DNA of 52,500 nucleotides from Prorocentrum cordatum (GCA_963575745.1 CAUYUJ010017862.1:1-52500); one strand, 5' to 3'. Positions 30,390-42,229 are shown, numbered from the stretch's first letter. Numbers and translations are program-made. The notes: generated from the sequence alone by a model not told the origin.

Positions 30390-31010
30390 TGGTCTTCGCC
30401 GCGTCAGGCCCTCTGGGGGGTCCTCCTGGGGCTTTTTATGGGGCGCGTGAGACCCTCTGGGGCCGTCTCGACAGCATCTAGGGCCGTCTTGGGGTCCTCG
30501 TGGGCAGGCTCGGGGCCCTCTTGGCCTGTCTTGGAGGCCTCTTGGGAGCTTGTTGGGCCGTCTTGGGGTCCTCATTGCTGTCTATTGGGTCGTCTTGGGG
30601 GCCGCTTGGGGCCCCTCCGGGGCTGTCTTGTGGCTTTCTGGGGCTCCTCTTGGACCGTCTCGGGGCGATCCTGGAGGCAGGCTTCTTGGGCCGTCTTGGG
30701 GGTCCATCCGGTTAAGTGCGCGAGAATCTCAGAATCCGTAGGAAATCTACGGAATATCTGCGATGTTGCCCTCTTGGGGCCCTCTAGGGTGTCCCCTCGG
30801 AGCCGCCCTGGGGCGTCTTGGTGGCCTACGGGGTCGTCTTCGGAGCATCTTAGGCCGCGTGAGGGCGGTCTTGGGCCATCTCGTCGCCTCGGGGCCTCCT
30901 TGGGCCGTCTCGGGGCTCTTCTGGGGAGCTCCAGTGCCGTTTCGGGGCCCTCCGGGCGCCCTGCGGTGCCGTTTTGGAGTCTCCGGGGGGCTCGGGGAAC
31001 TGGGGGCCCA
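30390..31010 (+). repeat. Family E copy
   Basis: Arrays of GTCTTGGGGTCCTC and GGCCGTCTTGG. The central cores are diverged; sequence near 30715-30760 (AATCTCAGAATCC) may replace one. Confidence 0.6.
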
Positions 31011-31070
31011 CGCCAACCCGCAAAGTTCCTTACTGATTTATTTGAATGGATCTACACAAAGTGGCCTTTG

Positions 31071-31775
31071 GCCCATCTCGCAACCGTTCCTGGGTTGTGG
31101 GTTAGAGGCCTCTTGGATGTTCGTTAGGATATTTTGCGAGGCCTCTCGGGGGCCTCTTGGAGGTAGTTTTGATGCCTCTTCGGTGCCGTTTGGGGGCCTC
31201 TTTTGGGGCCTCTTGGGGGCCTCTAGTGAGCCTCTCGGGAGCCTCTTGGGCTCTCTTGGGGTCCTCTTGGGGTCTCCTGGGGGCATCTTGGGGAAGAAGG
31301 CTCGAAGTGTCGGTTTGTGTTTCCCCTCTTGAGCTCATCTTGGGGCCGTCTTTGACTACTTCGGGCGATCTTGGGCGCATCTTGGGTCGTTTTGGGGCCC
31401 TCTTGGACCGTTTCGGTACCCTCTTGGGGGCCTCTCTGGCCGTTTTGGGGCAGTCTTGGGGACCTCTGGGGCCATCTTGGAGTGTCGGAAGCCCGAAAAC
31501 GCGACAGCGCGAAAAACATAGAAAAGCAGAAGGAACATCAATGAATTGTACCTCTTTGGGCTCTCTTGGAGGTCCTCTTGGAGCGCTATTGGGGCCTCTT
31601 GGGCCGTTTTGGGCCATCTAGGGGCGTTGTTGCGCTCTTGGGCTGTCTTGGAGGCCTCTTCGACCTTCCTGGGCGCTTCTTGGGCCCCTCGGGGCCCGTC
31701 TTGGGGGCCCCTGGCCGCTGGAAAAGTCACGCGAGGCAGCCCAGGAGCGCGCGGGGGCGCCCGGGAAGTGTTGTC
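31071..31775 (+). repeat. Family E copy, complete
   Basis: Opens with CTCGCAACCGTTCCTGGG and TTGTGGGTTAGAGGCCTC. Then come the array, the core GGCTCGAAGTGTCGGTTTG (31302-31320), the array, the core TTGGAGTGTCGGAAGCCCG (31477-31495) with GCGAAAAACATAG, another array, and the end GGGGGCGCCCGGGAA. This is the best copy for defining the unit. Confidence 0.8.
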
Positions 31776-32071
31776 GGCGACACCCATCCATATTTACGCT
31801 GTATGTGCGTCGCCCACCCAGGGGTGACGCGCGCACCGAGAAATCGTATAGTATACGCGTCGCGGTGGGCGCTTTCTGGCGACACCGCTCGGATGGGTGT
31901 ACTACATGTTCGGGTCGGACGCGCGCCTCCAAGGCGGACATATAGTACTAGTATGTCTCTGTGCGTCCCATGTTGCGTTGCCTTGGCGCTTCTGGGAACA
32001 TCGTGCGGGGGCGGATAGGAATCGTCAGCGCATATTGGGACGTCGGAGTTATCCGAGTGGCTTCCAGTTCA
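31776..32071. other. Unassigned
   Basis: Contains TCGTATAGTATACG (about 31845-31860), a short palindrome-like sequence, and repeated GCGTCGC phrases. No gene recognised. Confidence 0.4.
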
Positions 32072-32690
32072 TCCCGCCACCGTGCCTGGGTTGTGGGTCT
32101 GAGGCCTCTTGTATATGCGTTGGGGTGTCGTGTGAGGCCTTTCGGGGGCCTCTTGGAGGCGGTTTGGGCGCCTCTTTGGGACCTCTTGGGGCCTCGTAGG
32201 GTATCTTTTGGAGGCCTCCTGGAGGCCACTTGGGTGCGTCTTGGGTGCCTCTTGGGGCCTCTCGGGGCCTCTTGGCGGCCGCTTGGGGCCTCCTGGGGGC
32301 TTTTGCGGAGACAAATATCGAATGTTCGGTCCGTGCCCCCCTGCTTGGTTCCCTCTTGGGCCGTCTGGAGCGCTTCTTGGGCCATCATGGAGCACTGGAG
32401 CCTTATGGTGCCGTCTTGGGGCCCTCTTGGAAGCGTGTCGGGTTGTCTTGGGGTTGTCTGCGAGTTTCTCGAGCCGTCTTGGAGCGTCGGAAAGCCGACA
32501 ATGCGAGAAGTCCACAAATATCAAACAACCTTTGTATACAATCAGTCAGCGATTTTGGTCTCTCGGGGCTTTCTCGGGAAGCCTCTTGGAGCGATCTTGG
32601 GGCCTCCTTCGGCCTTCTGGGGCCGCGTTGGAACCATCCTCGGGCGCCTTGGGGCACTCTTTGCCTCGGCAATGCGAAGATGGCGTAATT
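32072..32690 (+). repeat. Family E copy
   Basis: Opens with CCGCCACCGTGCCTGGGTTG and GTGGGTCTGAGGCCTC. The core CGAATGTTCGGTCCGTG lies at 32318-32334 and the core TTGGAGCGTCGGAAAGCC at 32487-32504. A third array ends at about 32660. Confidence 0.78.
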
Positions 32691-32698
32691 GGCAGAAA

Positions 32699-32885
32699 GG
32701 TTTATGGCCTCGGGGGCGCGAATCTTGTGTAACTTGCGTGTGTTTGTTGCCTCGGGGACGCGAGCGCAATTTACCAAGGATTGTGGCCTCGGGGGCGCAA
32801 CCATCGTGTAATTTACGATGGTTTGTGGCCTCGGGGACGCGAATATGGTGCAATTTGCACGAAAATATGGCCTCGTGGGCGCGGA
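32699..32885. repeat. Tandem repeat of about 40-45 bp, five copies
   Basis: TTGTGGCCTCGGGGACGCGA recurs with spacers such as ATATGGTGCAATTTGCACGA. Several spacers are themselves palindromic (GTGCAATTTGCAC; CATCGTGTAATTTACGATG). Confidence 0.82.
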
Positions 32886-35488
32886 TCCTATAAATGTCGA
32901 TGTGTCCGACGGCCCCCATGAATTCAGAGAGCGCGATCCGAGCGCGGTAACCCGGTGGTTTGGGGCTCCCCCCCTTCGCGCAGATTTGAACAGTTTACAA
33001 TCGGAATCAGAAAGCAGGATAATAACATTGGATACTTGCAACTGCAACTTGCGCAGGGGCAACAACCTCGTCCTACAGCCTTGTGGCCCCACAAGGGGGC
33101 CGGCGGATGTGCCGCGCATTACGTTTTGCGGCACCGTTGCAGCAATCCAGAACGTTTTTCAGCCATGTTGGCTTCTGGAGCAGCCAACGGGCGCCCAGGT
33201 TGACGAACTACCTGTTTGGCTCGGGATCAATCGCAGCTACCAGACCACGATAGATCAGTGCGCTACGGGGTTGCGGGATTCGCATGGAACTTGCATCAGG
33301 CAATTTACCCAACTTCTTGGGCGACCACCCCGACTTGCTAAAACCTTTCCCACGGTGAAAACTGCAACGGTCGCCATGAACGCGCACAGGTATGCAATGG
33401 GGTTTTCACTAGCAATACGCGCGCCCCCTGGAATCGCCATTCGTCTATGCTGTTCGCATGGCGAGGACGCTATTGGAATCGCCGGTCGACCATTTTGCCA
33501 AGCGGGAACGCGCCCCGGTCCATGTCACAAATAGTGTTGGCTTCGACCTCGATGCCGGAGACATTCCCCTGGCACCGACCAGCTCCGTCATGCGCTCACC
33601 ACCTTGCGGTCTTGGCTGCCCAGCGCGCGTGGATATCATCCGACATGATTCACCGCGCCACGCGCGGGACCCACGAACCTGCCGATGGTTCGACGTTGAC
33701 CCGATATAGTTGGAGTGCGAAGGCTGGCAAGAGTAACGCGGGCCGAACAGGCAGGACATTCGCTAATTCCTGGGGGGTGCATGTTTGCAACGCCATTCGA
33801 ACTGCCTGCCTACCCGTCTCAACCACAGGCGGGGGCGCCGGACCTGCTAGGCAACGCCTGCGCCCGCACGTCCATTCGACATGCGGTCTTCACCTGTGTG
33901 AATGGGGCATCCGAGCCCTCGACCACAACCTAGCGCCGACGTCGCCCGCGGCGCCGGAAGTCACGGCGAGACACGCGGTGTCCACGCGGAAGGAGGAGCT
34001 GTGGTGAGCTCCGAGTATCATTTGCGAGTCGTTTGGCGACCCGGACGCACGGGGCGCGGGTGGCGCCGCGAGCGCAGCCTGCGGCTGACGCTGCCGCAGA
34101 AACGCGCATGACAAAGCTGCCCGACTGGGCCTGATTCGGTGTCCAGGCCATTTTGCAGACCCTCCGACGTTCCGAAACGGATACGGTCCAGAAAGAGTTC
34201 CGAAAGCTACACCCGCGTTGGCACCTCGTTCAGGAGCCCGAAACGAGGCTAAGACTGTCCAGGGTGGGCCTCGTCGCTGACGGGCCCGACCTCACCGCAG
34301 GCGTGCGCGGCCCCAACCGAGAATGTCGCGCACGGGACACGCCCGACAACGCAGCGATGCCATCGGTCGCCTTGCCTGGAAACTTCAACGAAGAATGCGA
34401 ATGCGACTTCTTCTGCTTCTTCTAGAAGGCGCATATCGTCGTTGTAGTAGACCGTTGCATCAGGTTCGCGGCTGGCCAGGACATTCCTAACATGACCGCG
34501 AACTCGGCGCTCTACACGCTCCACTTTGTTTTGTTTTTTTGGGGGATATTCGGAGGACGAAGGCGCTCTTCACAACGACGCAGCCAAATAACTTCTTCAT
34601 CACGGCGACGCCGAAGTCCGTGTATGAGCGGGCGGATAGCATGTTACGTCCGTAGAGTCGAGAAACGGGATTCTCAGACACACCGCGCGCTCGATGGAGG
34701 AAGACTTGACACGACGAAACGTTTCGCAAAACTTCCCCGGGAACGTGGAACAGACGAGGGAAGTCTTCCCTCGTTTGTTGCATGCAGCTATGTTTGTGAC
34801 AAACGCCTCCGCCTTTCGAGCGGCGTGTCTCCGTGCCAGGCTCTACATTGCCGGCAGCCGGCATGCCTGCCAGATTTGCCGACATTTGACGACGATCAAG
34901 ACATGGCAACGTCTGATCGCTCACGAGAGCAGCGGATGCGCGAGATCAATTTGGAAGTCACCATTCATGCTGCCGAAGTTGCCAAAACGAGCAGGGCGTT
35001 CGCTACGCACCAAGACGACGCCACCATGCCAAGTGCTCTACCGCGATGACGACCTGGTAGATTACCACCGACCCACCACAACGCATGACGACTGGGAACG
35101 GCCCCATACCCAGTGGCATGCAATGACTCCGAATGGGGCCAAGCAATCGCGCGGGTCGGCAATCGTGAATTGGCCGCTCAGCATCCAGATCTACGACACT
35201 CTTCGTACATCGAAGTGTTGATGGTTCGTAAGCTTGGTTCTGACAAGACAGCGCTTTGCACTGTCCTTGCGTTTGTCGCGAGCCTCCGCGCAGGGAGAGC
35301 TGCGGTGACTTTCGGATGCATACCGACCAAGCAAGGGGACTTGCGAATGACCATTGCGATGGTCACAGTTCGACTGACTAAGAGCACGCGCCGACTGCCA
35401 GCTGTCAATTACGCCGACAGCTGCACTAATAGTCCGCTGCGACAGCGATTTGCGATGTGGCGCTTGGGCTTCACTACTGTGCTGATGT
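32886..35488. other. Low-repeat region without recognisable genes
   Basis: This is the longest stretch without obvious repeats. ORFs of 60-240 codons occur on both strands (for example 32818-33534 plus and 34492-35049 plus), but none shows a domain I know and they contradict each other in strand. Decayed coding DNA or an old mobile element is possible. A short hairpin CTTGTGGCCCCACAAG lies at 33080-33097. Confidence 0.4.
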
Positions 35489-35704
35489 GTGCAGAAGGCC
35501 AGGGGCGCTTCGCTCAGTCGACTGCGATGGTCCTCGCCGCCTCCCCAGCAAGTCACCCACCCGAGCCACGTCCCCCCACCACAGGGGAAATGCAAGGTGT
35601 GCGGCTTTCAACGGTGTCGCTGTGGGCGACGATTCTGTCAGAAATTTTCGGCCTCTGTAGCGAGAGCTTCGAATGGCAAATCAACCGGTAGCGGTACGTG
35701 GTGA
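35489..35704 (+). CDS. Small Cys-rich ORF, unknown
   Basis: 71 codons. The C-terminal third reads KCKVCGFQRCRCGRRFCQKF, that is CxxC-x4-CxC-x4-C, which could bind zinc. The N-terminal half is Pro/Ser-rich. It could be the end of a gag-like or ORF1-like protein, or chance; I do not recognise it. An overlapping frame (35113-35691) is longer but has no motif. Confidence 0.2.
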   Translation: MQKARGASLSRLRWSSPPPQQVTHPSHVPPPQGKCKVCGFQRCRCGRRFCQKFSASVARASNGKSTGSGTW

Positions 35705-36060
35705 GAGCGTGCCAGGCCACAGAAGGATTACAGTGACCAGTCCGTTTCCTTGCCGCCTCTGCCCCTTTCCGCGTTGGATGTGGGGGAGGGGGCCTGTGGA
35801 AAAAGAGGGTGGGATTTGCCAGCCAGCATGTTTTTATTGCTGGCGTCGCCTTCGCGTGGGGGGCAGCGCGTGGGTTTGGGGCAAAACATTGTCGCATGTT
35901 GGGTTCTGTGAACCGGGAATGGTAAGCCATTGCTTTGCGCCGCCATGGTCGGGTATCGCGAGGCAGGCACGGGGCCTGACGCTCACCGTCCGCTGCGCAG
36001 CGCGGTGGCCGGCCCAGCGCGGGGCCCCGCACCCTGGAAGCCACGGCTGGCACCTGTGCG
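35705..36060. other. Unassigned
   Basis: GC-rich sequence leading into the 92-bp array. GCGCAGCGCGGTGGCC and GCGCGGGGCCCCGC give short stems near 35995-36030. No gene recognised. Confidence 0.4.
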
Positions 36061-39000
36061 AAGGCACCCCGAGGCCTCAAAGGAGGCACCCCGTTAGTTT
36101 TTGTTGTGCCCCAATCTCCCTTGAACGCGGTGTCCAAGGATGAACCCCATCTAAGGCACCCCGAGGCCTCAAAGGAGACACCCCGTTAGTTTTTTTGTTG
36201 TGCCCCAATCTCCTTTGAACGCGGTGTCCAAGGATGAACCCCAACTAAGGCACCCCGAGGCCTCAAAAGAGACACCCCGTTAGTTTTTGTTGTGCCCCAA
36301 TCTCCCTTGAACGCGGTGTCCAAGGATGAACCCCAACTAAGGCACCCCGAGGCCTCAAAAGAGACACCCCGTTAGTTTTTGTTGTGCCCTAAATCTCCCT
36401 TGAACGCGGTGTCCAAGGATGAACCCCAACTAAGGCCACCCCGAGGCCTGCAAAGGAACACCCTGTTATTTTTGTTGTGCCCCAATCTCCCTATGAAACG
36501 GGTGTCCAAGATGAACCCCACACGTGCACCCCGAGCCCTCAAAAAAGCAAGACCCCGTAGTTTGTGTGTGGCCCCAATTCTCCCTTTGCACGCGCGTCAA
36601 GGATGAACCCCAACGAAGGCACTCCGAGGCCGCAACGGAGCCACCCGTTAGTTTTTGTTGTGCCTCAATCTCCCTTGAACGCGGTGTCCAAGGATGAACC
36701 CCAACTAAGGCACCCCGAGGCCTCAAAGGAGACACCCCGTTAGTTGTTGTTGTGCCCCAATCTCCCTTGAACGCGGTGTCCAAGGATGAACCCCAACTAA
36801 GGCACCCCGAGGCCTCAAAAGGAGACACCCCGTTAGTTTTTGTTTTGCCCCAAACTCCCTTGAACGCGGTGTCCAAGGATGAACCCCAACTAAGGCACCC
36901 CGAGGCCTCAAAGGAGACACCCCGTTAGTTTTTGTTGTGCCCCAATCTCCCTTGAACGCGTTGTCCAAGGATGAACCCCAACTAAGGCACCCCGAGGCCT
37001 CAAAGGAGACACCCCGTTGGTTTTTGTTGTGCCCCAATCTCCCTTGAACGCGGTTGTCCAGGATGAAACCCCAACTAAGGCTCGGTAACCGCTTTCTCAA
37101 TCTTGGAGACCCCGTCGACGATGTTGTCTTCCGATCTCCTTGAACGCGGTGTCCAAGGATGAACCCCAACTAAGGCACCCCGAGGCCTCAAAGGAGACAC
37201 CCTGTTAGTTTTTGTTGTGCCCCAATCTCCCTTGAACGGGGTGTCCAAGGATGAACCCCAACTAAGGCACCCCGAGGCCTCAAAGGAGACACCCCGTTAG
37301 TTTTTGTTGTGCCCCAATCTCCCTTTGAACGCGGCGTCCAAGGATGAACCCCAACTAAGGCACCCCGAGGCCTCAACGGAGACACCCCGTTAGTTTTTGT
37401 TGTGCCTCAATCTCCCTTGAACGCGGTGTCCAAGGATGAACCCCAACTAAGGCACCCCGAGGCCTCAAAGGAGACACCCCGTTAGTTGTTGTTGTGCCCC
37501 AATCTCCCTTGAACGCGGTGTCCAAGGATGAACCCCAACTAAGGCACCCCGAGGCCTCAAAGGAGACACCCCGTTAGTTTTTGTTGTGCCCCAATCTCCC
37601 TTGAACGCGTTGTCCAAGGATGAACCCCAACTAAGGCACCCCGAGGCCTCAAAGGAGACACCCCGTTAGTTTTTGTTGTGCGCCAATCTGCTTTGAACGC
37701 GGTGTCCAAGGATGAACCCCAACTAAGGCACCCCGAGGCCTCAAAGGAGGCACCCCGTTAGATTTTGTTGTGCCCCAATCTCCCTTGAACGCGGTGTCCA
37801 AGGACGAACCCCAACCAAGGCACCCCGAGGCGTCAAATGAGACACCCCGTTAGTTTTTGTTGTGCCCCAATCTCCCTTGAACGCGGTGTCCAAGGATGAA
37901 CCCCAACTAAGGCACCCCGAGGCCTCAAAGGAGACACCCCGTTAGTTGTTGTTGTGCCCCAATCTCCCTTGAACGCGGTGTCCAAGGATGAACCCCAACT
38001 AAGGCACCCCGAGGCCTCATAGGAGACGCCCCGTTAGTTTTTGTTGTGCCCCAATCTCCCTTGAACGCGGTGTCCAAGGATGAACCCCAACTAAGGCACC
38101 CCGAGGCCTCAAAAGAGACACCCCGTTATTTTTTGTTGTGCCCCAATCTCCCTTGAACGCTGTGTCCAAGGATGAACCCCAACTAAGGCACCCCGAGGCC
38201 TCAAAGGAGACACCCCGTTAGTTTTTGTTGTGCCCCAATCTCCCTTGAACGCGTTGTCCAAGGATGAACCCCAACTACGGCACCCCGAGGCCTCAAAGGA
38301 GACACCCCGTTGGTTTTTGTTGTGCCCCAATCTCCCTTGAACGCGGTGTCCAAGGATGAACCCCAACTAAGGCACCCCGAGGCCTCAAATGAGACACCCC
38401 GTTAGTTTTTGTTGTGCCCCAATCTCCTGTGAACGCGGTTGTCCAAGGATGAACACCAACTAAGGCACCCCGAAAGAGGCTCAAAAGAGACACCAAGTGT
38501 CCCTTTGTTGTTGCCCCAATCTCCCTTGAACGCGGTGCATGTCCAAGGATGAACCCCAACTAAGGGCACCCCGAGGCTCAAAGGAGACACCCGTTAGTTT
38601 TTGTTTGTGCCCCAATCTCCCTTGAACGCGTTGTCCAAGGATGAACCCCAACTAAGGCACCCCGAGGCCTCAAAGGAGACACCCCGTTAGTTTTTGTTGT
38701 GCGCCAATCTGCTTTGAACGCGGTGTCCAAGGATGAACCCCAACTAAGGCACCCCGAGGCCTCAAAGGAGGCACCCCGTTAGATTTTGTTGTGCCCCAAT
38801 CTCCCTTGAACGCGGTGTCCAAGGACGAACCCCAACCAAGGCACCCCGAGGCGTCAAATGAGACACCCCGTTAGTTTTTGTTGTGCCCCAATCTCCCTTG
38901 AACGCGTTGTCCAAGGATGAACCCCAACTAAGGCACCCCGAGGCCTCAAAGGAGACACCCCGTTAGTTTTTTGTTGTGCCCCAATCTCCCTTGAACGCGG

Positions 39001-40398
39001 TGTCCAAGGATGAACCCCAACTAAGGCACCCCGAGGCCTCAAAGGAGACACCCCGTTAGTTTTTGTTGTGCCCCAATCTCCCTTGAACGCGGTGTCCAAG
39101 GATGAACCACCAACATAAGGCACCCCAGGCGTCAAAGGAGAACAACCCCGTTAGTTTTTTGTGGTGCCCCAATCTCCCTTGAACGCGGTTTGTCCACGGA
39201 CGAACCCAACTAAGCACCCCGAGGCCTCAAAGGAGGCACCCCGTTAGTTTTTGTTGTGCCCCAATCTCCCTTGAACGCGGTGTCCAAGGATGAACCCCAA
39301 CTAAGGCACCCCGAGGCCTCAAAGGAGTCACCCCGTTAGTTTTTGTTGTGCCCCAATCTCCCTTGAGCGCGGTGTCCAAGGATGAACCCCAACTAAGGCA
39401 CCCCGAGGCCTCAAAGGAGACACCCCGTTAGTTGTTGTTGTGCCCAAATCTCCCTTGAACGCGGTGTCCAAGGATGAACCCCAACTAAGGCACCCCGAGG
39501 CCTCAAAGGAGACACCCCGTTAGTTTTTGTTGGTTGCCCCAAATCTCCATGAACGCGTGTCCAAGGATGAACCGAACTAAGGCGCCCGAGCCAAAGGAGA
39601 CACCCCGTTAGTTTTTGTTGTGCCCCAATCTCCCTTGAACGCGTTGTCCAAGGATGAACCCCAACTAAGGCACCCCGAGGCCTCAAAAGGAAGACCCCCC
39701 GTTAGTTTTTGTTGTGCCCCTAATCTCCCTTGAACGCGGTGTCCCCAAAGGATGAACCCCAACTAAGGCACCCCGAGGCCTCAAAAAGAGACACCCCGTT
39801 AGTTTTTGTTGTGCCCCAATCTCCCTTGAACGCGGTGTCCAAGGATGAACCCCAACTAAGGCACCCCGAGGCCTCAAAGGAGACACCCGGTTAGTTTTTG
39901 TTGTGCCCCAATCTCCCTTGAACGCGGTGTCCAAGGATGAACCCCAACTACGGCACCCCGAGGCCTCAAAGGAGACACCCCGTTGGTTTTTGTTGTGCCC
40001 CAATCTCCCTTGAACGCGGTGTCCAAGGATGAACCCCAACTAAGGCACCCCAAGGCCTCAAAGGAGACACCCCGTTGGTTTTGGTGCCCCAATCTCCCTT
40101 GAACGCGGTGTCCAAGGATGAACCCCAACTAAGGCACCCCGAGGCCTCAAAGGAGACACCCCGTTAGTTGTTTTGTGCCCCAATCTCCCTTGAACGCGTT
40201 GTCCAAGGATTAAGGCACCCCGAGGCCTCAAAGGAGACACCCCGTTAGTTTTTGTTGTGCCCCAATCTCCCTTGAACGCGGTGTCCAAGGATGAACCCCA
40301 ACTAAGGCACCCCGAGGCCTCAAAGGAGACACCCCGTTGGTTGTTGTTGTGCCCCAATCTCCCTTGAACGCGGTGTCCAAGGATGACCCCCAACGAAG
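36061..40398. repeat. 92-bp satellite array, about 47 copies
   Basis: The unit runs AAGGCACCCCGAGGCCTCAA, AGGAGACACCCCGTTAG, TTTTTGTTGTGCCCC, AATCTCCCTTGAACGCGG, TGTCCAAGGATGAACCCC and AACT. Most copies match at 95 percent or more. Variant sites (GCGTTGTCC, GTTGTTGTTGTG, AGGAGGCACC) mark sub-families. A rare run of three units at about 37593-37870 recurs at about 38613-38890, 1,021 bp apart. Some units (36430-36660, 37070-37140, 38430-38600, 39110-39200, 39530-39600) are full of indels. There are no spacers as in CRISPR, and the unit length is not a multiple of three, so ORFs are artefacts. Confidence 0.97.
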
Positions 40399-40439
40399 GC
40401 GCTCGAGTCGCCACTCGCGAAGGCAAGCGCTTCCTAATC

Positions 40440-40700
40440 AGTGGGATGGTCCCCGCCTCCTGTGGCCCCCCTCTCCTGCTCGCCTTCCTCCTCCTCCCCC
40501 CCCCTTCCCCCTGCCTCCCCCCACTACCACTTCCTGCCCTCTCCTCTTCTCTCCTCTCTTTGTTTGTACCTCTCCCTCGACATCCTCCCCATCCTCCTTT
40601 TCTGGCCTCTCTTCCTCCCCTCCCCCCTCGTCCCTCCCCTCTCCTTTCCTCCTGCTCCCCGTGGTTCCTTCCCCCCCCCCTGTTCCTCCACAGTTCTCTC
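40440..40700. repeat. Pyrimidine-rich tract
   Basis: CTCC/TCCC-rich, about 260 bp. No SL relic follows. Confidence 0.8.
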
Positions 40701-40779
40701 CATGCATTTGGGGCCCGCTGCCCAGCAGGCACGTGCTTGGACACCTATGAAGACCACGACGCAGGCGGGGAACAGCCCA

Positions 40780-41030
40780 GGAGGAGGAGGAGGAGGCGAC
40801 GGAGGAGGAGGAGAAGGAGGAGACGGAAACGGAGATGGAGGAGGAGGGAGGAGGAGGAGGAGGAGGAGGGTGAGGAGGAGGAGGAGGAGGAGGAGGAGGA
40901 GAAGGAAGAGGCGGAAGAGGAGGATGAGGAGGAGGAGGAGGAGGAGGAGGAGGAGGATATGGAGGAGGCGGAGGAGGAGGAGGAGGAGAAGGAAGAGCAG
41001 GAGGAGGAGGAGGAGAAGGACGGAGGGTCA
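40780..41030. repeat. (GGA)n tract
   Basis: GGA units with GAC and GAA variants. Gly, Glu or Arg ORFs are artefacts. Confidence 0.95.
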
Positions 41031-41296
41031 TAGTTCCGGTCTTTACACGTGTTCCGTATTGGTTTTGCCTTTGTCGCTTGCCGTTTTGCCGCCACTGCCT
41101 GCCGTTCTCGCACACCGTGGCCCGAGCGCTGCAGTTGATGACGTTGGGCTCGACGTTCCGCCCCTCCGCTGGCAACCGCTGCTCGCCTGTTCCGATTTGC
41201 TGCCGCTGCGAGCCGTCTCGCCAGCGGCGCCCGCTGCTTTCTGCCACCACTGCCTGGCTGTGGCGCACGCGGTGGCCCGAGCGTTGTAGCTAATCA
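41031..41296. other. Unassigned, with short direct repeats
   Basis: GTGGCCCGAGCG recurs at 41118 and 41271, each followed by a similar TTG-TAG-TTGATGA phrase. GCAGTTGATGACGTTGGG (41132) recurs as GTAGTTGATGACGTTGGG near 41927. No gene recognised. Confidence 0.45.
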
Positions 41297-41467
41297 TCGG
41301 GGGTGGACAGACCTGCTACCCTGACACGTCGATTAAGGAATTGGCCGTTTTCGGTTCGCGAGAGGGCGTCGCGGCCGTCATATTTGCGGGAACAGGTCCG
41401 TCGGTGTCGGTCCCAGGCCGTTTTCACTACAGGTTGGTTTCCTAGAGGGAGCTTTGTCCACCGCCGA
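41297..41467 (+). mobile_element. 171-bp TIR element (MITE family 1), copy 2
   Basis: The termini are TCGGGGGTGGACAGACCTGC and GAGCTTTGTCCACCGCCGA. The body (GATTAAGGAATTGGCCGTTT and onwards) matches the copy at 12569 nearly base for base. The inner part of the right TIR has diverged. Same orientation as the other two copies. Confidence 0.85.
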
Positions 41468-41663
41468 AATGACGTCTGCCTCACTGTCGCTGCTGCCCGA
41501 TTCTGGGTGCAGCCGTCCGAATACACTTCCACCACCACGCCTGCGGGTCGGTCCGTCTCTCTCACTTCGCGCGGAGATCACGCAAGTGGCCCGGCAGGGA
41601 TGGGCGTGCACCACCATGAGCGGGACGTGGGCTCCCCAGTGCGCGGGCCGGGGAGGTGGAGCT

Positions 41664-41809
41664 CAGGGCTGGACCGAAACGTTGCTTGGAAGAGTTCGTG
41701 GGCCGTTTCCGTTTCGACTCCGTTTTGCGATAAAAAGGCGGACTGGAGGCACGAGCGAGAGACAACGAAACCAGAACGAAAACGATAAGCACCGTTCGGT
41801 TCAGCCCTG
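41664..41809. mobile_element. 146-bp hAT-like MITE with perfect 8-bp target duplication
   Basis: The left end CAGGGCTGGACCGAAACG and the right end, as reverse complement CAGGGCTGAACCGAACG, form the TIRs. GTGGAGCT stands directly on both sides (41656-41663 and 41810-41817). CAGGG termini with 8-bp duplications are the hAT pattern. The body shares TTCGTGGGC-GTTT-CG blocks with the copy at 48365. No coding capacity. Confidence 0.88.
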
Positions 41810-41817
41810 GTGGAGCT

Positions 41818-42229
41818 CCTTGTATGGCGGGCCAGGGAGGCGAGAAGCGGGAGGGCGGCGCGGAGAGAAACAGCGAGGCCAGCGCGAGGCTGCACGCGCG
41901 GCCATTGCCTGGCCCCAGGCCTGTGTGTAGTTGATGACGTTGGGTTCCGGCCTCCTTATTGGCTCTGGGGGGCATCGGGGGCGGCAAAGAGGGGGGTGAT
42001 GACTAGGGGTGGATATCATGGCGGGGACCATGATATTTCCCCAGATTTCATGACGCCTCTTCTTATTTCATTACGTCCCTGGCCACCCCGCTGGGCCGCG
42101 CACATGCCGCCGGTCATGATTTGCACCCCCCCCTCTTGGACACCCCCCTCTTGGCCGCCCCCGAGGGCAGGGCCACTCCTTCCTTGAGTCTGTCGTCCCG
42201 AGCTCCTCCCCCTTCCCGAGGAGAATGGC
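41818..42229. other. Unassigned
   Basis: Contains CATGGCGGGGACCATGATAT and several TCATGAC phrases. No gene recognised. Confidence 0.4.

Noticed and set aside
34249-34524. Minus-strand ORFs at 34.2-34.9 kb as a real gene
   Set aside because: Some coding-like look, but no recognisable domain, no clear start or splice sites, and competing plus-strand ORFs.
37121-37141. Sequencing-adapter remnant (CTTCCGATCT at about 37130)
   Set aside because: It aligns with the GTTGTGCCCCAATCTCC part of the 92-bp unit, so a diverged unit is the simpler explanation.
36061-40398. CRISPR array or repeat protein
   Set aside because: The 92-bp units follow one another without spacers, the unit length is not a multiple of three and ORFs shift frame between units.
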